A stretch of DNA of 64,000 nt from Crambe crambe. Lineage: Eukaryota > Porifera > Demospongiae > Poecilosclerida > Crambeidae. Numbering within the stretch: position 1 is the first letter of the stretch; each line of letters begins with the position of its first letter. The stretch is taken from assembly GCA_963924555.1 (NCBI GenBank), contig OZ004597.1, positions 2,808,404 to 2,872,403 on the forward strand. Reading direction: 5' to 3'. Below, one piece after another: positions 1-14,900 of the stretch. Position numbers and translations under genes: made by a program. A model generated the notes under the pieces. The model was not told the DNA's origin, searched no databases, and saw only the letters and a program-made list of their open reading frames with translations.

Positions 1-890
1 CCATTTCTTTCAAGAGAAATTGCTCCACCTGGTGTTAACCATACAGATTAATCATGTGATTCAAATGCATTCTACACAATGTAGAGGAGCTTTTGCTGTA
101 AAAATAAATAAAGAAGAATTAAGTGTAACCACTCAAATTCATTCAACGTGTGGTAGATGTTATGTTGTTTATTCTTCATACAAGGTCACCAGGAGCCAAG
201 TATTTTTGATCAAGCAAGCAGAAAACTGTAAACTTGTCTCCAGACAACTCTACCCCCACAAACTGTCATTGCTGTCACTAATCATCTATTAAAGTTGTTT
301 ACTTGGAATGTATGGTATTTCCTTGAATCAATGATGCAATCATGCAACTCAGATAAACAAATGAATTTACTCTAAGTAAACAGACATGCAATAGGGTGTG
401 TAAGAAAAGACAATAGGGATGGCTGTGTGTAAAGTTCATGGACAAGAGAGCCTACCTCTCCTAATTTCAATAACCACACCCATATTACCCAACTACTCTA
501 TCCTTACTTCACTCCCCATGAGTGCCCTCATGGGGAGTGAAATAGTTCTCTGATAACCATCAGTATTATGCTAAGTATCCTATCCCTTTCTTGATATTGG
601 AGTTTCACTAAAGTTGACAGTTCATTTAGACTGGTAGAACATGATGTGCACAATTTTTGAGGGAGATTTTGTGTTTAAAAGGAGGGAATATTGGGGAGTA
701 ATTTTGTTGAGTTAAAGTATCCAGGAGTTATGAAAACTCCTAAGGTATTTGCGATTACCATACTAGCGGAGTCAGTAGCTAGCTATATTAATTGCAAATG
801 ATGCCCTACACATATTGTTTGAGTCCAACACCACTTTGTAAGCTGCTGACCATTATCATGTATTCCACTGACCATTATCACTAACTGCAG
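1..890. other. 5' flank or intron of gene A, no coding sequence seen
   Basis: I see no exon here. Gene B has four more FN3 exons and its EGF/N-terminal exons upstream of the matching point, but no counterparts of the nearest ones appear in this stretch. Recognisable similarity to the gene B intron is weak and fades upstream of about 790. The stretch is therefore a long intron, or lies beyond the breakpoint of the duplication. It contains a perfect 15-bp hairpin (508-522 with 527-541, 4-nt loop) and a 13-bp direct repeat near 846 and 868 just before the first acceptor. Confidence 0.6.
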
Positions 891-3800
891 TCCCAACCAT
901 GGCTCCTGAAAATCCTTCTGCTGTGGTGAGGAACTCCAAGGCCATCTTCTGCACTTGGGACCCTCCTCCTCAAGACCACCAGAATGGAGTCATCGTAGAG
1001 TACAGAATCAATGTAACAGAAGTCATCACAGGCCGTGTGTTTGTGAGACTGAGCACTGTGACTTCCCTGGAGATAACGTCACTCCATCCTGACTATGAGT
1101 ACCAGTGGGTGGTCACTGCTGTCACTGTTGGTGTGGGACCTTACACTTCAGTAGTTACAATTAGAACACCAGAAGATGGTGAGGCTGGTAGCTGCATGCA
1201 ACCACTCTTGAGTATATGTACCCCAAGCTTAGAATATCATTGCGCACAGTGTGTATGAAGTGTATATTAAAACTGTACTACAGTACTATGACATTCAGTG
1301 TTGACAGAATGTTTGATAGAACTGCTCAATTTTTGTGTACAGTTCCAAGTGGTCCCCCTCAGTCTCCCAGTATGAGTTTTGTGAATGCTCGAAGCATAGG
1401 GATCACCTGGCAGCCACCTTCACTGCCTGACCGTAATGGAGTCATCACCGGCTACGTCATCAACATCACATCCCTGGACACTGGGACCAGGACACAGCTG
1501 ACTTCCACCACCACTAACCTCACCATCCCCAACCTGGCCCCTTACACCAGCTATGTCTGCATCATAGCAGCCAGAACGGCCGTGGGATTGGGTCCCTTCA
1601 GTACAGTGGTCACAGTTCGGACTCTTGAAGCTGGTATATAGGACATTCTAATTAAATGTATAATTTTCCATGGTGATACACATTCTTGCTTCAAACTCGT
1701 TCTTATACATACACTTGATTGTTGTGATCAGCTTCTCATCTTTATTTTTGTCACAGCCCCTGGTACTCACCCCTCCAACTTCACTGGAATGTCCCTCAAC
1801 TCCACCCACATCTATCTGACCTGGCAACCACCACCTCCATCCCAGGTCAACGGTGTCATCCGAGAGTATCGACTGAACATAACAGAAGATGTGACAGGAA
1901 TGGTGTTCCAATACACAACCCCTCCCAATGATCGGCAGATTACCATTGGTCCTCTTCATCCCTACTATGTTTACCACTGCTCTGTCGTTGCTCTTACAAT
2001 CCAGCTGGGCCCTTACACCTCTGTCTTCACTATTCAGACAGAAGAGGACAGTAAGTTGACAACGAGTATTGCATGGTTTAATAATGTACCCATAGTGGAT
2101 GTAATACATAAGGTTTCATAATTCATATTTGGTGGAAAGACCACAAAAAATTAATGAAAGATGCCCATGTTCAGCAGGAGTATACTGTTGTTTTTGTGTG
2201 CATTTTTCTGCAGTCCCTTCAGGTCCACCTACCAGCTTCATCACCAACGCCACTGACTCTCGAACTATAATATTGTCATGGGGAGCCCCACAAGCTGATG
2301 AACAGAACGGGATTCTCCGCTACTATCTGGTCACGCTGACCTCTGTCCTCCCCACTGAGACCCGCAACATCTCCTCCTCACAGTTCTCAATCACAATCTC
2401 AAATCTCAGACCTTACACCACGTACAACTGCACTGTTAGGGGTGGAACAGTGGGAATCGGACCACCCACTATTGTACAACAGATATTGACTCCTGAAGAT
2501 GGTATGATATGTAACTAATTCTAACACCCTCTATTATCACACTTCTCTGTTGTCTAGATGTCCACATTGAAATTATGTAGCTTCTTTCCTTTGCAGTTCC
2601 AACTGGCCCTCCACAGAATTTCACTCTGATGGCTAATAACTCCAGATCCCTCATCCTCAGCTGGGCCCCTCCCCTCCCACAGGACATTAACGGCATCATA
2701 ATAGACTACACCATTAATGTTACCTCAAGCAGCAGCAGCAGCTTCCGAGTTGGATCCGGTGTTACCACATACACCCTCGCCTCTCTCAGACCCTATGTGG
2801 CTTACACCTGCATCATAGCTGCCCACACTTCAGTGGGTCAGGGACCGTTTGGTACTAATGTCACACTAACCACTCCCGAGGATGCCCCTGAAGCACCACC
2901 AGTGATGCTTTCAAGGAGCAATGTGATGTCCAGATCAGTTTATCTCTCATGGGTGGCTCCCCATCGTGACAGACACAATGGCATCATTCGATACTACATC
3001 ATTGAAGCTTATGAGAATGATACAGGGAATACGCTCACTTATCAGACACTGTCCGATCAAACCAGTTTTGCAGTGGGCAACTTGCATCCATACTACACTT
3101 ATTCTGTCAGGATACAAGCAGTCACAGTCAGTTCTGGACCTTTGTCACTTGCTCTCACAGTTAACACTTTGCAAGATAGTGAGTGTTTATACTCTTATTT
3201 CATAGAGTAAAACAATGTATCAGTACTACTGGCATCATTTCTTTATAACAGTCCCTGGTAGAAACCAATCATTATCCCTTGACAAAATAGTTCCAAACTT
3301 TTACCATGTGTTCTATAATGCTTGGACTGTCTCCACAATTTTCTGGACCGTATTCGTGTACTGGTAGACTAAATCTGACCCAAAAATGATCTTGTCAAAT
3401 TGGTTTGGAACTATGTTGCTAGTGTATAAGTGTTGATTTCATCTTCTCTATTATAATGATACAGTTCCAACTGCAGCACCAGTAATGCCTTCAGGCTACC
3501 CAGTAGTAGGTAGTGCTTCTCTGATCAGACTCATGTGGTCTCCATTACCTCCTGAGCACGTAAATGGCATCATAGCTTTCTACCTTGTCGAGGTCACAGA
3601 GGTCGTCACCAACACCACCTACACATTCCATGCTGTCAGGACTAATATCAATATTGGTCCCCTCCACCCCTTCTACACGTACCGCTGCAGAGTGGCCGCA
3701 TTCACCATTGGCATAGGGCCCTTCACACCATTCTTTTACGTCACTTCAGGAGAGACTCGTGAGTGGATCATCTGCCCAGTCTGGTTTTTGGGCCTACCTA

Positions 3801-6800
3801 AGGATAAGGCAATGCATGAGCTCCTATGATTATGATTTTATATGTCTGGACCAACATAATTAGCTATGATCACATGACTCCTGTAATATTAATATTCTAC
3901 TTATGATTATTGTCCTTGATGGCAGCTAGCTCATGGAGTCATGGGGTCGTGAATTCTGATCCTCTGTGAATGCTGTCTAGTCCTTTGATGATAACCATGT
4001 TATTATACCCCCCCCTCCCCTTCACAGTTCCCTCTGGAGCTCCATCAAACTTGACAGCCCCACGCACCACGACTAACTCCCTCTCCCTCTCCTGGGATCC
4101 CCCTCGTTTTGACTTGCAGAATGGTGTCATTCGTTACTACATCATCTACATCACAGATGTCACTAACAACACCTCATGGGAGGCAACCTCAAACACAACC
4201 AGGATCACCATTTATGACCTCCAGCCTTTCTTTTTCTACAACTGCAGTGTGGCTGCATTCACTGTTGGTGTGGGACCAATCAGTGATCCCTTAGTCATCA
4301 GACTGCCTCAAGCTGGTCAGTATGAGCTACAATGGAATATCTATCTATCCTTATCAGGGTTGGCTGGTAGCATACTAATAATAGTATAGAGCAATGCTGG
4401 GTCAAACAAATATGTCACCACCTAACCAAATGGTTAACAATGTCTGATAGTATTAGGTTGTACTGTCACAGTCTGTGACCAACCAAACTTATTCTGCTGG
4501 TATCTTGTCATACAATCAACAATCAAGCTATTATTAAATGTCCTAATTTCCAGAATCCTAATTAAAGGGTTTCCCCCATACCTTGCAACGCTGTCAATTA
4601 TAGCACTGCAACTCTTTCTGAAATAGCTCCAGGTCTCGCTCCAACTAACCTCAGAGGGTTTGCCATTGACCACTCAAGGATAAGTCTTGAGTGGGATGCT
4701 CCTCCTATCAACTCCTTCAATGGCATCCTGAGTGCCTACGTGGTCAATGTGACAGAAAGAGAGACTGGCTTCACCTTTGAAATCAACACCACCAACACCT
4801 CCATCACTCTGACAGCCCTACACCCTGACTACGTGTATGAGTGCAGAGTGGCTGCATACACCATAGCAACTGGACCATTCTCCGTGGTATTCGCTGTGCA
4901 AGTTAGAATGGCAGGTACAGTTATGTGTCATGAATATAGCTTTAAAGCTCTTAGCCATTAGTACCATAGAATCATAGAGTAGGAAAGTCCTGTATGAATT
5001 TTCAGTCCATGTACAACAGAAGTTAGGAGCAATTTCATCATAACATGTTTGGCTAATACTTGGAACGGTCACATGTATAAATAAATATATACAGCTCCAT
5101 CCAGTCCACCAGAGAACATCACTGTTACTGTCTTTTCATCGAGAAGCATGCATGTCACATGGGATCCTCCAATCCCTCAGTTCAGGAATGGACCCATCCT
5201 TGCGTACAACCTCACAGTGACTGAACTGAACACTGGCTTCATTGTGCAGTCATCTGTTGTGTTAGGTTCCTATGCCACTGTGCTCTCTCTCAGACCATTC
5301 ACCCCCTACAATTTCACACTCTCTGCTCGTACTTCAGTAGGGTATGGACCTTCTGATACAATATCTGAGATCACTCCTGAAGATAGTAAGTTTTAAAACA
5401 AATAGAGCTATGACCTACGTATAACCATTTTAGTAACTATCAGACTTATTATTGTGGACTGTGTGTACCTCAACATCGAAATCATGTGCTGATGAATAGC
5501 TACTGAATTTGGAATTTGGTGGCTCCATTGCTTGGCTTTTGTAGAGCTAGGTAGTTACCATAGCTACCTACCTACTTCACTATAACTGTTAGGACCATAC
5601 ATAGCTATAGTGTATGAATTATTTCATTGATTAATTTCACTAGCTTCATCAGCTCCCACAAGCCCTGTAGCCTCGGCTGTGGCTGGATTACCTTACTCCC
5701 TGTTTGTCACCTGGATGCCTCCCTCAATGCCAAATGGAATCATCACCCACTACAATGTCTACTGCCAAGAGGCTCAGTTTGTGGTCGGTCTTGGCAGTGG
5801 TGATGGCATGTTCATTTTGCCCAAGACCCCCTCTCAGTTGACTTTCACCAGCACTGTGCAGGGGTACGAACTAAATGCCACCATTACTGGACTCACTCCT
5901 TTTACTGACTATGGTTGCTATGTATCAGCGAATACTTCAGTTGGAGAGGGAAATTTCAGTGTGACTGTGTTTGAAACCACTGATGAATACAGTAAGCAGG
6001 GCTGATGAATACAGTAAGCAGGGGGCATCTCAAGTTTAAGGGGGGGGGAAGGTGGGAAAAATTGAGTGTGACTGTTTTTGAAATGACCATCTCCATGGGA
6101 GGAGAAGGAGGGGATGATGATAGGTGAGGTAGCTACCCAGAGAAGAAAGGGGAACTCATGAGAGGAGAGAAGGGGAGAAAAATAATTAGGATTATATTAT
6201 TCAGTTCCTAGTGATCCACCAATGAATGTTCAAGCATATTTGGTGAATGCCACTTCAGTCTTCCTCAGCTGGTCCCCTCCACTAGTTCCTCATGGTATCA
6301 TCTTATCTTACACCATATTGGTGGAGGAGGACCTGATCGGTGGCAATGTAACATCTCTTATCGCAAATGCCACACTTGGAACCAGTTTCACTGTGGTTGA
6401 CTTGATTCCATACACCTTCTACAACTTCACCATTGCTGCATCTACCAGAATAGGGACAGGACCACCGTCTAATACAGTGAGCATGAGAACTCCTCAAGCC
6501 AGTGAGTTTCCAGATTTATGGGTAGTTAGGTGTGATTACCACACCCCTATTTTAGGAACCACACCCATCACAAACTGTTTGTTGTTGTTGTTTTTTGCCA
6601 AGAAAAGGATTTGGTCTCAATCAGTTAACACTCAAGATGAATAGTGAACACACAAATGGATTATACACTACTTCTCTCCCTCTCCATAGGTCCATATGGG
6701 ACCCCAAGATCTGTGAGAACAAGTGTAACTGGCACAACCACAGCCAACATCAGCTGGGTCTCTCCAGATCCTTCTCTCCAAAATGGCATCATCCTCTACT

Positions 6801-8952
6801 ACACTGTGGTGCTCGCTGACCTGATGCTTGGGATGCCTGATCGTGTCTACAACACCACTCAGACCTCCTTCAGCTTCACAGGGCTTGAAGAGTATGGTAG
6901 GTATGGTTGTCGAGTTGCTGCAGCCACAATTGGTGGTCCAGGACCTCTCAGTACATCTGTGCAGTTCATTACATTTGAAGACAGTAAGTGGAAAAACTCC
7001 AGATCCATCACTCATATCAATCAGTATGATCTGAGAGATGGTGGTAAATCATTAGCAGCAGCAGCCATAACCACTTGAAGTGGCAGAATTTGATCATTTT
7101 CCAAGCAAGTATCAAGCAAAATTTGAAATTTGCTTTATAAATTATTGCTTTCTGAGAGTGAAGAAAAACATTCTGAAGACCTTAATCATAATTATGTGAC
7201 TATGTGATCATATTTTTTGCTAAAATTTTTCTGTTTAGTTCCAACTGCTCCCCCTCAAAATGTGAATGGTACTGCACTTGGCTCATCCCTGATCATGTTG
7301 CACTGGTCTCCTCCACCACCACTGGAACTCAATGGTGCCATTCGATACTACACCGTGAATGCAATAGAGAGATACACAGGGAGACAGTGGACTTTCTTTG
7401 CCATTGATACAGATCTTCACATTGGCTCTCTCCATCCTTACTATTTCTACGACTTTAATGTGTCTGCTACCACCATAGGAAGGGGGCCTTTCAGTAGCAC
7501 ACACTCTGTACTGACTGATCCGGAGCGTAAGTCTATACAGACATAGCCAATACATTTTGTACACATTCTCTAACTGCTATCCTTGACTAAATTCTTCTTT
7601 CATCAGGAGAGATTAATGAGATAGTGAAGATCTAAAAACTGATAAAATCACAGAATGAAAATGCTATACGTAGTATAGCAGTCAACCAAGAAGGAACATA
7701 TACTATAGCTGACCACTAACATAACTGCATATTCTCTATTTTTCAGCCCCTACTGCTGCACCAGAGCAGCTGTCGGCAAACAGGACCTCAACTTCCATCA
7801 TGTTCACTTGGAATCCCCCACCCTTTGAGGACACTAATGGACCCATTCAGTACTACATGGTCCGTGTGACTGAACTGGATACCAACACTGTCTTTGCTCC
7901 CAGGACCTCCACCACCATGCACATCACTTTCAACAACCTCCATCCTTACTATTTCTACCGATGCACAGTGGCTGCTTATACCATTGGTATTGGGCCCTAC
8001 ACTCTTCCCATCACCATACAGCTGGCTCAAGAAGGTAAGTCAGCAAGCTGCAAGGGAATCACAAAAACTATCCAGTGTGGGGACTTAAGCTGTGCTTGTC
8101 CCAATCAGCTATTCTATGTTATATGACCTCAGTGGTAGGGTCCTGACTTTCAACAGACCAATCTGTCTCTTCATGATTGCTATCCACTCTATTGTTGCTA
8201 TTTCTAATTGTGCATTCAATCACTCAATGATATGCATGTAGATACAATGCCATTAAGATCCTTTCCTCCGTCTCAGCATGAAGGAAGGGAAGAGTCTAGC
8301 ATAAAATAATTTGTAGCTTCTGCAGCTTTAAGGTAAAGCGAGGCTATTTCGAATGGCGGGGCTATTCCATAGGTTCAAATATTTCTGAAATTACTGAGAC
8401 TTCTGAGCTCAATGTTGGAGGATATAATCTACTATAATAGTAGAATATATCTTTCAAAATAGAGCTCGTAAGCTCGTGGAATTTTGAAGATATCTGACCC
8501 TACGGAATAGCCCGCTTTGCCTTATTACTAACTTTTTTTCCATAGCTCCAACTGCTCCACCACTTGATCTCAGTGGATTTGCTCGTAACTCTGACAGCAT
8601 TTCTCTCTCCTGGACTCCACCTTTACTCACTGAGAGGAATGGGATAATCCAGTACTACTTTGTCAATGCCACCGAAGAGGACACTGGGAACATGTACAGC
8701 CATGTCTCCCTGAACACCAACTTTACTCTCTTTTCTCTCCATCCATATTACACTTACATGATCACTGTCTCTGCTGTCACTGTTGCTCCTGGACCAGCTA
8801 CAAGTCCCATTACTATAAGAACAGACCAAGATGGTGAGAAATTATCTCATATGTAGCATAAAAATTTGTGGGTGGAGCTTTTAGTGGAAATAGGAACATG
8901 AGGCAGGTAATTTTTTTATCACAAATGTGAATAACAAAATTATAAGTATTAA

Positions 8953-8985
<33 letters not shown>

Positions 8986-11900
8986 AACTGGTTCACTTAA
9001 TCTTAGTGCCTAGTGGACCTGCCCAGGGCATCAACATCACAGTGATATCCTCAGAGGAAGTGTTGATTATGTGGGAGGCTCCTGACATTAGTGATCAAAA
9101 TGGAATCATAACAGGTTATGTGATTAATGTGACTCGAGTGAGTACCGGGCAGAACTTTCAGATGACGTCAACTGCTGCTAACTTGTACTTGAATAACCTC
9201 TTACCATTCACTTCTTATATGTGTCGTGTGGCTGCTATGACAAATGTTGGTGTGGGCCCTTACAGCATTCCAACGAGCTTCCTCACTGCTGGAACAGGTA
9301 TGTTGGGTAGGAGGGGTGGCTGCTAGTTCCTCTGTAATGAGCTATGGTTTGTATGAGGGGCACAGCTTACTTAGGCAAGGGTATCAAACAGCATGAACCT
9401 ACGGGGAACTTATCATGTGAATATATTTTTATAGCACCTTCTAGCCCACCTGAGAATCTCAATGTTACTTCCGTCAGCTCCACTTCCATCAGACTCTCCT
9501 GGACTCCACCCCCGGCAGCTGTCCAGAATGGCATCATTACAGAGTACAGGATCAATGTCACAGAAGTGGACACGGGCAGGCTATTATTCTACACATCTTT
9601 CACTACATCCTTTGTGGTGCAAGGACTTCACCCCTACTACATGTATGAATGCAGAGTCAGTGCTTACACCGTTGCTGTAGGACCACTGTCAGATCCAGAA
9701 GTGATTCAGACACCAGAAGATAGTAAGGAAAAGCTACATACACCCTGAATGGTGGACCCTCTTATAGTGATATATGCCCCCCCTCCCCCCTGACATTGCC
9801 CTTATGACTAAACTATTCGTTTTTTTCCCCCTCAACGTTTGCAGTACCCAGTGGATATCCTCAGATGTTCATGGAGAGTGTGGATTCTTCTCGTTCTGTG
9901 ACTTTCCGATGGAGTGCCCCTCTGGTGGAAGAGCAGAATGGAGTTATTATCAGCTACACTCTGAATATCACTGAGGCTGGAAGCGGTCAAATCACCCAAA
10001 GAACTGTGCCTAGCTCACAGACATCAGTCACCGTCAGCTCCCTACTTCCTTTCACCACTTACTTCTGCTCCATCGCTGCATCCACATCAGTGAACAGAGG
10101 ACCCTTTAGCCCTACCCTTACAGTCAATACTCTAGAGGACAGTAAGGAACCCCTCCTCCCTTCAATCACTCACTCACTTCCTCCCTCTCTTTTCTCACTC
10201 ACTCCCTCCCTCTTCCATTCTCTCTCCCTCATTCCTTCCCTCATTTCCTCTCCCACCCCCTTCTCTGTTCTTTTATATAGGTCCAAACATGTCTCCCTCT
10301 AACCTCACTGGGTCTGCTCTGGACCCTAATACCATCTCTCTCAGCTGGAATCAGCCATCTGGCCGCCATAATGGGATCATCAGGGAGTACAGACTGAACA
10401 TTACTGAAGTGGAAACTGGTCTGGTGCTTCAGGAAGTGTCTGCAACCACAACTCTGGTTGTTAGCAACCTCCATCCTGACTATACCTACAATTGGATTGT
10501 GACTGCCTTCACTGTGGGAGAAGGACCTTATAGCATCACTTCCAGTGTCACAATACCTGAAGACGGTAGCTAATATAGTAACAGCCAATACCATAATAAT
10601 AATATGATGGGAAATGAATCCTTTGTGGGGTAATGGATTTGGTATTTTCCAGAGAAAAAATTAATACACAAAACGAGGGATTCATCTTTTGCAAATTTGA
10701 CCTCATAAGAGACCAACCTTTTCTATTTAACATCCACTTTCCACTAACAATAGCTACATGTACGTATTAATATCCATCATGCCACCATATACATTTTGTG
10801 CACATATGGACCACCTGACATCAGGTAATTCATATTAATAACCCCCTCCCTATTCCAGCTCCCAGGGGACCTCCTACAAGCATAACTGCTACAGCCTTGA
10901 GTCCAACAAGCATCTTACTGAACTGGAATCTTCCTCTACCAGAAGACAGGAATGGAGACATCACAGGATATGTCATCAACGTCACAAACTTGGACAATGG
11001 AACAGTGCTACAATTCACTACTGGTTTGGTGTCGAACTTCACTCTTTCTAACCTGAAGCCATTCACAGTGTACATATCCACCATATCTGCAAGGACTGCA
11101 GTGGGTGTGGGACCTTTCTCTGGTGTGATAGATGTCCAGATACTTGAAGATGGTATATCATATCATAAACACATTTACAGTCTATTCCCTCAAATGGTGG
11201 ACCCTGTAGCTATAGCTAATCAGGACTTGAGCCATCCAATATCATCAATTCACCCCAGCAACAGGACAGTTTTAGGTTTTCCAGAATGAGAGATCCAATT
11301 ATGTAGATTTTTAATTTCCATTATCCCAAAAATAAATTGAACTTTGTCTTTATCATTCAGCCCCTGGAAGCCACCCACTTAACTCTACAGGATACTCTCT
11401 TAACTCCACACACATCTTCCTGGACTGGAGCACTCCCCTACAACAAGACATCAATGGAATCATTCGGGAGTACAGGATTAATGTCACAGAGGGAGAAACT
11501 GGTGTTCTTCAACAGCTGACCACCGTGCCAACAGTGACTGAGATAGTTGTAGGCCCTCTTCATCCCTTCTACATTTATCACTGCACCATTTTGGCTTACA
11601 CAGTGGAAGGAGGCCCCAACACTACTGTCATCTCCATCAGAACTGAAGAAGATGGTACTAGAGTAATTAATTACCTGAAGGGTGGCAACACAAACTAATA
11701 CACTGTTAAAAAACAGATACACTGTTAAAATCATGACCCCAAGTGCCTACAACTAGGCAAATTACCATGGTAGATGTCAAGTAGAATTGTTACACATCTG
11801 GTATTACAGTATCTAGCTAAGTGAGGGAGAGGTGGAGAACAATGATGGCAATTAAATGTTATATCAGAATTTTGCTACCATGATCAAGGGAATGTTGACA

Positions 11901-14900
11901 GCCAGTGGTATCATATAGCGTGATATTTCGTGGGTAAAATTTCGTGGATTTTGTGGTTTTGAAAAATAATACACGAAGGTGGTTCACAAATATTTGCAGA
12001 ACCACGAAAAATTTGACCCACGAAAATTTTTCACTATACGGTATTTGAAATCAATGTAATCATGTAACTCAGACCAACTTTTCATAGTAAAAAATTTCTT
12101 ATGCTGAGACCTTAGCACAGTAATCACATGCTTCATGACTCCTGGAATATTTTTGTGGGTAAAATTTTTTGTGGATTTCGTGGTTTTGAAAAAATAAGGG
12201 CTCACACATCAATAACTACGAAATTTTCGACCCACGAAAAATTTGCGCTATACAGTAGTCAATAGGTATGATGGACAACTGATCAACCTCCTGGATCGAC
12301 TTTCTTGAGAGGTTGACGGCATGGAGAATACTTCAGGATAGCTATAAACTATGGCTACTTGATCTCTCCATGATTATCATGTTACTATTTTAGCTCCCTC
12401 TGGACCACCCACTAGCGTGAGGGCTTCACCCATGAGTGCTCGCTCTGTCAGCATGTCTTGGGGTCCTCCAATCAGAAATCAGCAAAACGGCATTGTCCGC
12501 CATTACCTGATCTCTCTGCGGTCTCTGGCTGAGACTGTCACACGCAACATCTCCTCGACCCAACAGTCCATCATCATTTCTGGCCTGAGGCCATATACCA
12601 TGTACAACTGCACGGTACAGGCTGAGACCGTGGGACTTGGTCCTCCTAATGCCATCATACAGATAAACACACCACAGGATGGTAAGTTGTGGAAGGGTTT
12701 TGTTATATGTAGGATAGATAACATGCTGAACTAGATGAACTCCTGAAGAGAAAATCCTCTAATTATTATGTCATTTCAGTTCCGACTGGCACTCCACAAA
12801 ATGTACGAGCAGTGGCCACAGATCCAACCACTCTCAGCATTTCATGGTCTCCTCCACTACCTGCTCATAGAAATGGCCTGATTCAGAGATACACCATCAA
12901 CATTACCGAACTGGAGACCAGAACTGCCCTCCAGTTCTTCACCACCAATCAAAGCATCAGCATTCCAGGACGCCATCCATTCTATAGATACAGTTACTTT
13001 GTAGCAGCTGAGACAATAGGACAGGGACCATTTTCAGTTGCAAGTGTCATTCAAATGCCCCAATCAGGTTAGGTTATTCCCAACTCCATCACATGGTAGC
13101 TTAGTTAGCTAAGCTACTCTATACAGCTAACAAAAAATGACCAAATTTCTGACTCCAAAGCTAATTTTTGTTGTTAGTGCAAAGATGTAACATAGCTACC
13201 ATATGCATTTATGGTTTGTTAGCTATCTATCTTAACTTTTTCACCTGGAAATGCTATACTCTAGGTCCAACCTCTCCTCCTGAGAATGTTGTCATATCTT
13301 CCGTGACCTCGTCAAGCTTCCTTATTTCTTGGAATGCTCCTCCTGCAGTTGACCACAATGGAATCATCCAGAACTACGCCATCAACATCACAGAGGAGAA
13401 CACTGGGAGAGTGATCCAGCTGACCTCCAACACCAACAGCCAGAGAGTGGAGTCTCTTCGTCCTTTCTATAACTACACCTGTGTGGTGGCTGCAGTTACA
13501 GTGGAGGCTGGGGTCTTCTCCACTCCTATCACCTTCACCACTGCTGAAGATGGTATGTATAGTGTACCTATTAGTGTAACTGAGTGTCTAGAGTACTGGC
13601 AGACTATACATCAAAATGGTAATACTATGCAAAGGGTGGCTAGATAAAGAGTATTGTATTTATGCATAGCTTCCTGCCGGTATTCTAGTCACAGCATTAT
13701 TGGAAGGGTACAAAGAAAAGAGAACAGAAACTTTCTATAGTTAATAAACAAAGGTCAGTTAGCTACTATTAATTTTATGGGTAAAGTTTTCGAGTGACAG
13801 AATCCATAATTATTGTACTGTCTGTATTACGTGGAGAGAATACTTGTGAAGAGCTTCTTTCCCTCATTTAGTACCCACTGGTCCTCCTCTCAATTTCGTC
13901 GCAATTGCTAACTCATCAACATCCATGATACTCACATGGGAAGCTCCTCTAATTTATGAGCGCAATGGCATTATCATAAGCTACACAGTCATTCTGGTGT
14001 CTGGGGGAAATTCTTCTACATTTGTCACTCCAGATGAGACGTTGACCTTGAGGAGACTGCGACCTTTCACATCCTACATGGTCACTGTTTCTGCCTCCAC
14101 TAGTGTAGGCTCTGGCCCCTCCACAGCTACTATCACTGTAACTACCCCAGAGTATGGTAAGACTGTACATAACCTGTTCATCTTTCATCTTTATTGTAAT
14201 TACTGCTATAACTGACCAAATATTAGTCTTTGCTGATCTTGAAGAATTGAAGAACAGCAAATACTCAAGGGGTGAAAAGTGAACGCAAAATAAACAAATA
14301 AACTTTTATTCCCTCACTACATAAAAACTTAGAAATAACTGAGAATCTGATCGTGTTACAATTTTGACTAGCATAGAATAGAACCCTATGGAAACTGGCA
14401 TCAGAAGCAGCAGCCATCTGCTGTTTGAAATCAAAATTTGATGAGATTTTATTGATTCTAGCTAAATCACAAAATCCACAAAAAACTTACCTGTATTTAC
14501 TCTATTCAGTTCCTGAAGGTGCCCCAATAAATGTGGTGTCATCTGATGTCACATCCACCTCTTTGACTCTGACATGGGGTCCCCCACAAAACACACTGCA
14601 GAATGGAGTCATCAGGCACTACATCATCACTGCTCTTGAGATCAATACTGGAACCAACTTCAATTACCAGGCCCAGTCCCGTACTACATTCTCAATTGGA
14701 GATCTGCACCCTTTCTATACCTACCAGTTCAATGTGTTTGCAGTGACTGTGGAGGTGGGACCGTCCTCTCTGGACCATAGGGTCACGACTCTTCAAGATG
14801 GTATGAGTCACACCGGTTATAGCCAGCTAGTTAACCGATGTTATTTTATTTATTTTATTTTGGGGGGGGGGGAGGGAGGAGGGGGATCCCTGTATATATA

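Noticed and set aside
20..292. 90-residue plus-strand frame at the left edge
   Set aside because: No FN3, EGF or other pattern, no splice context, and ordinary AT-rich composition.
6020..6180. G-rich tract as a regulatory element
   Set aside because: Looks like intronic purine-rich simple sequence, with no conserved match in gene B.
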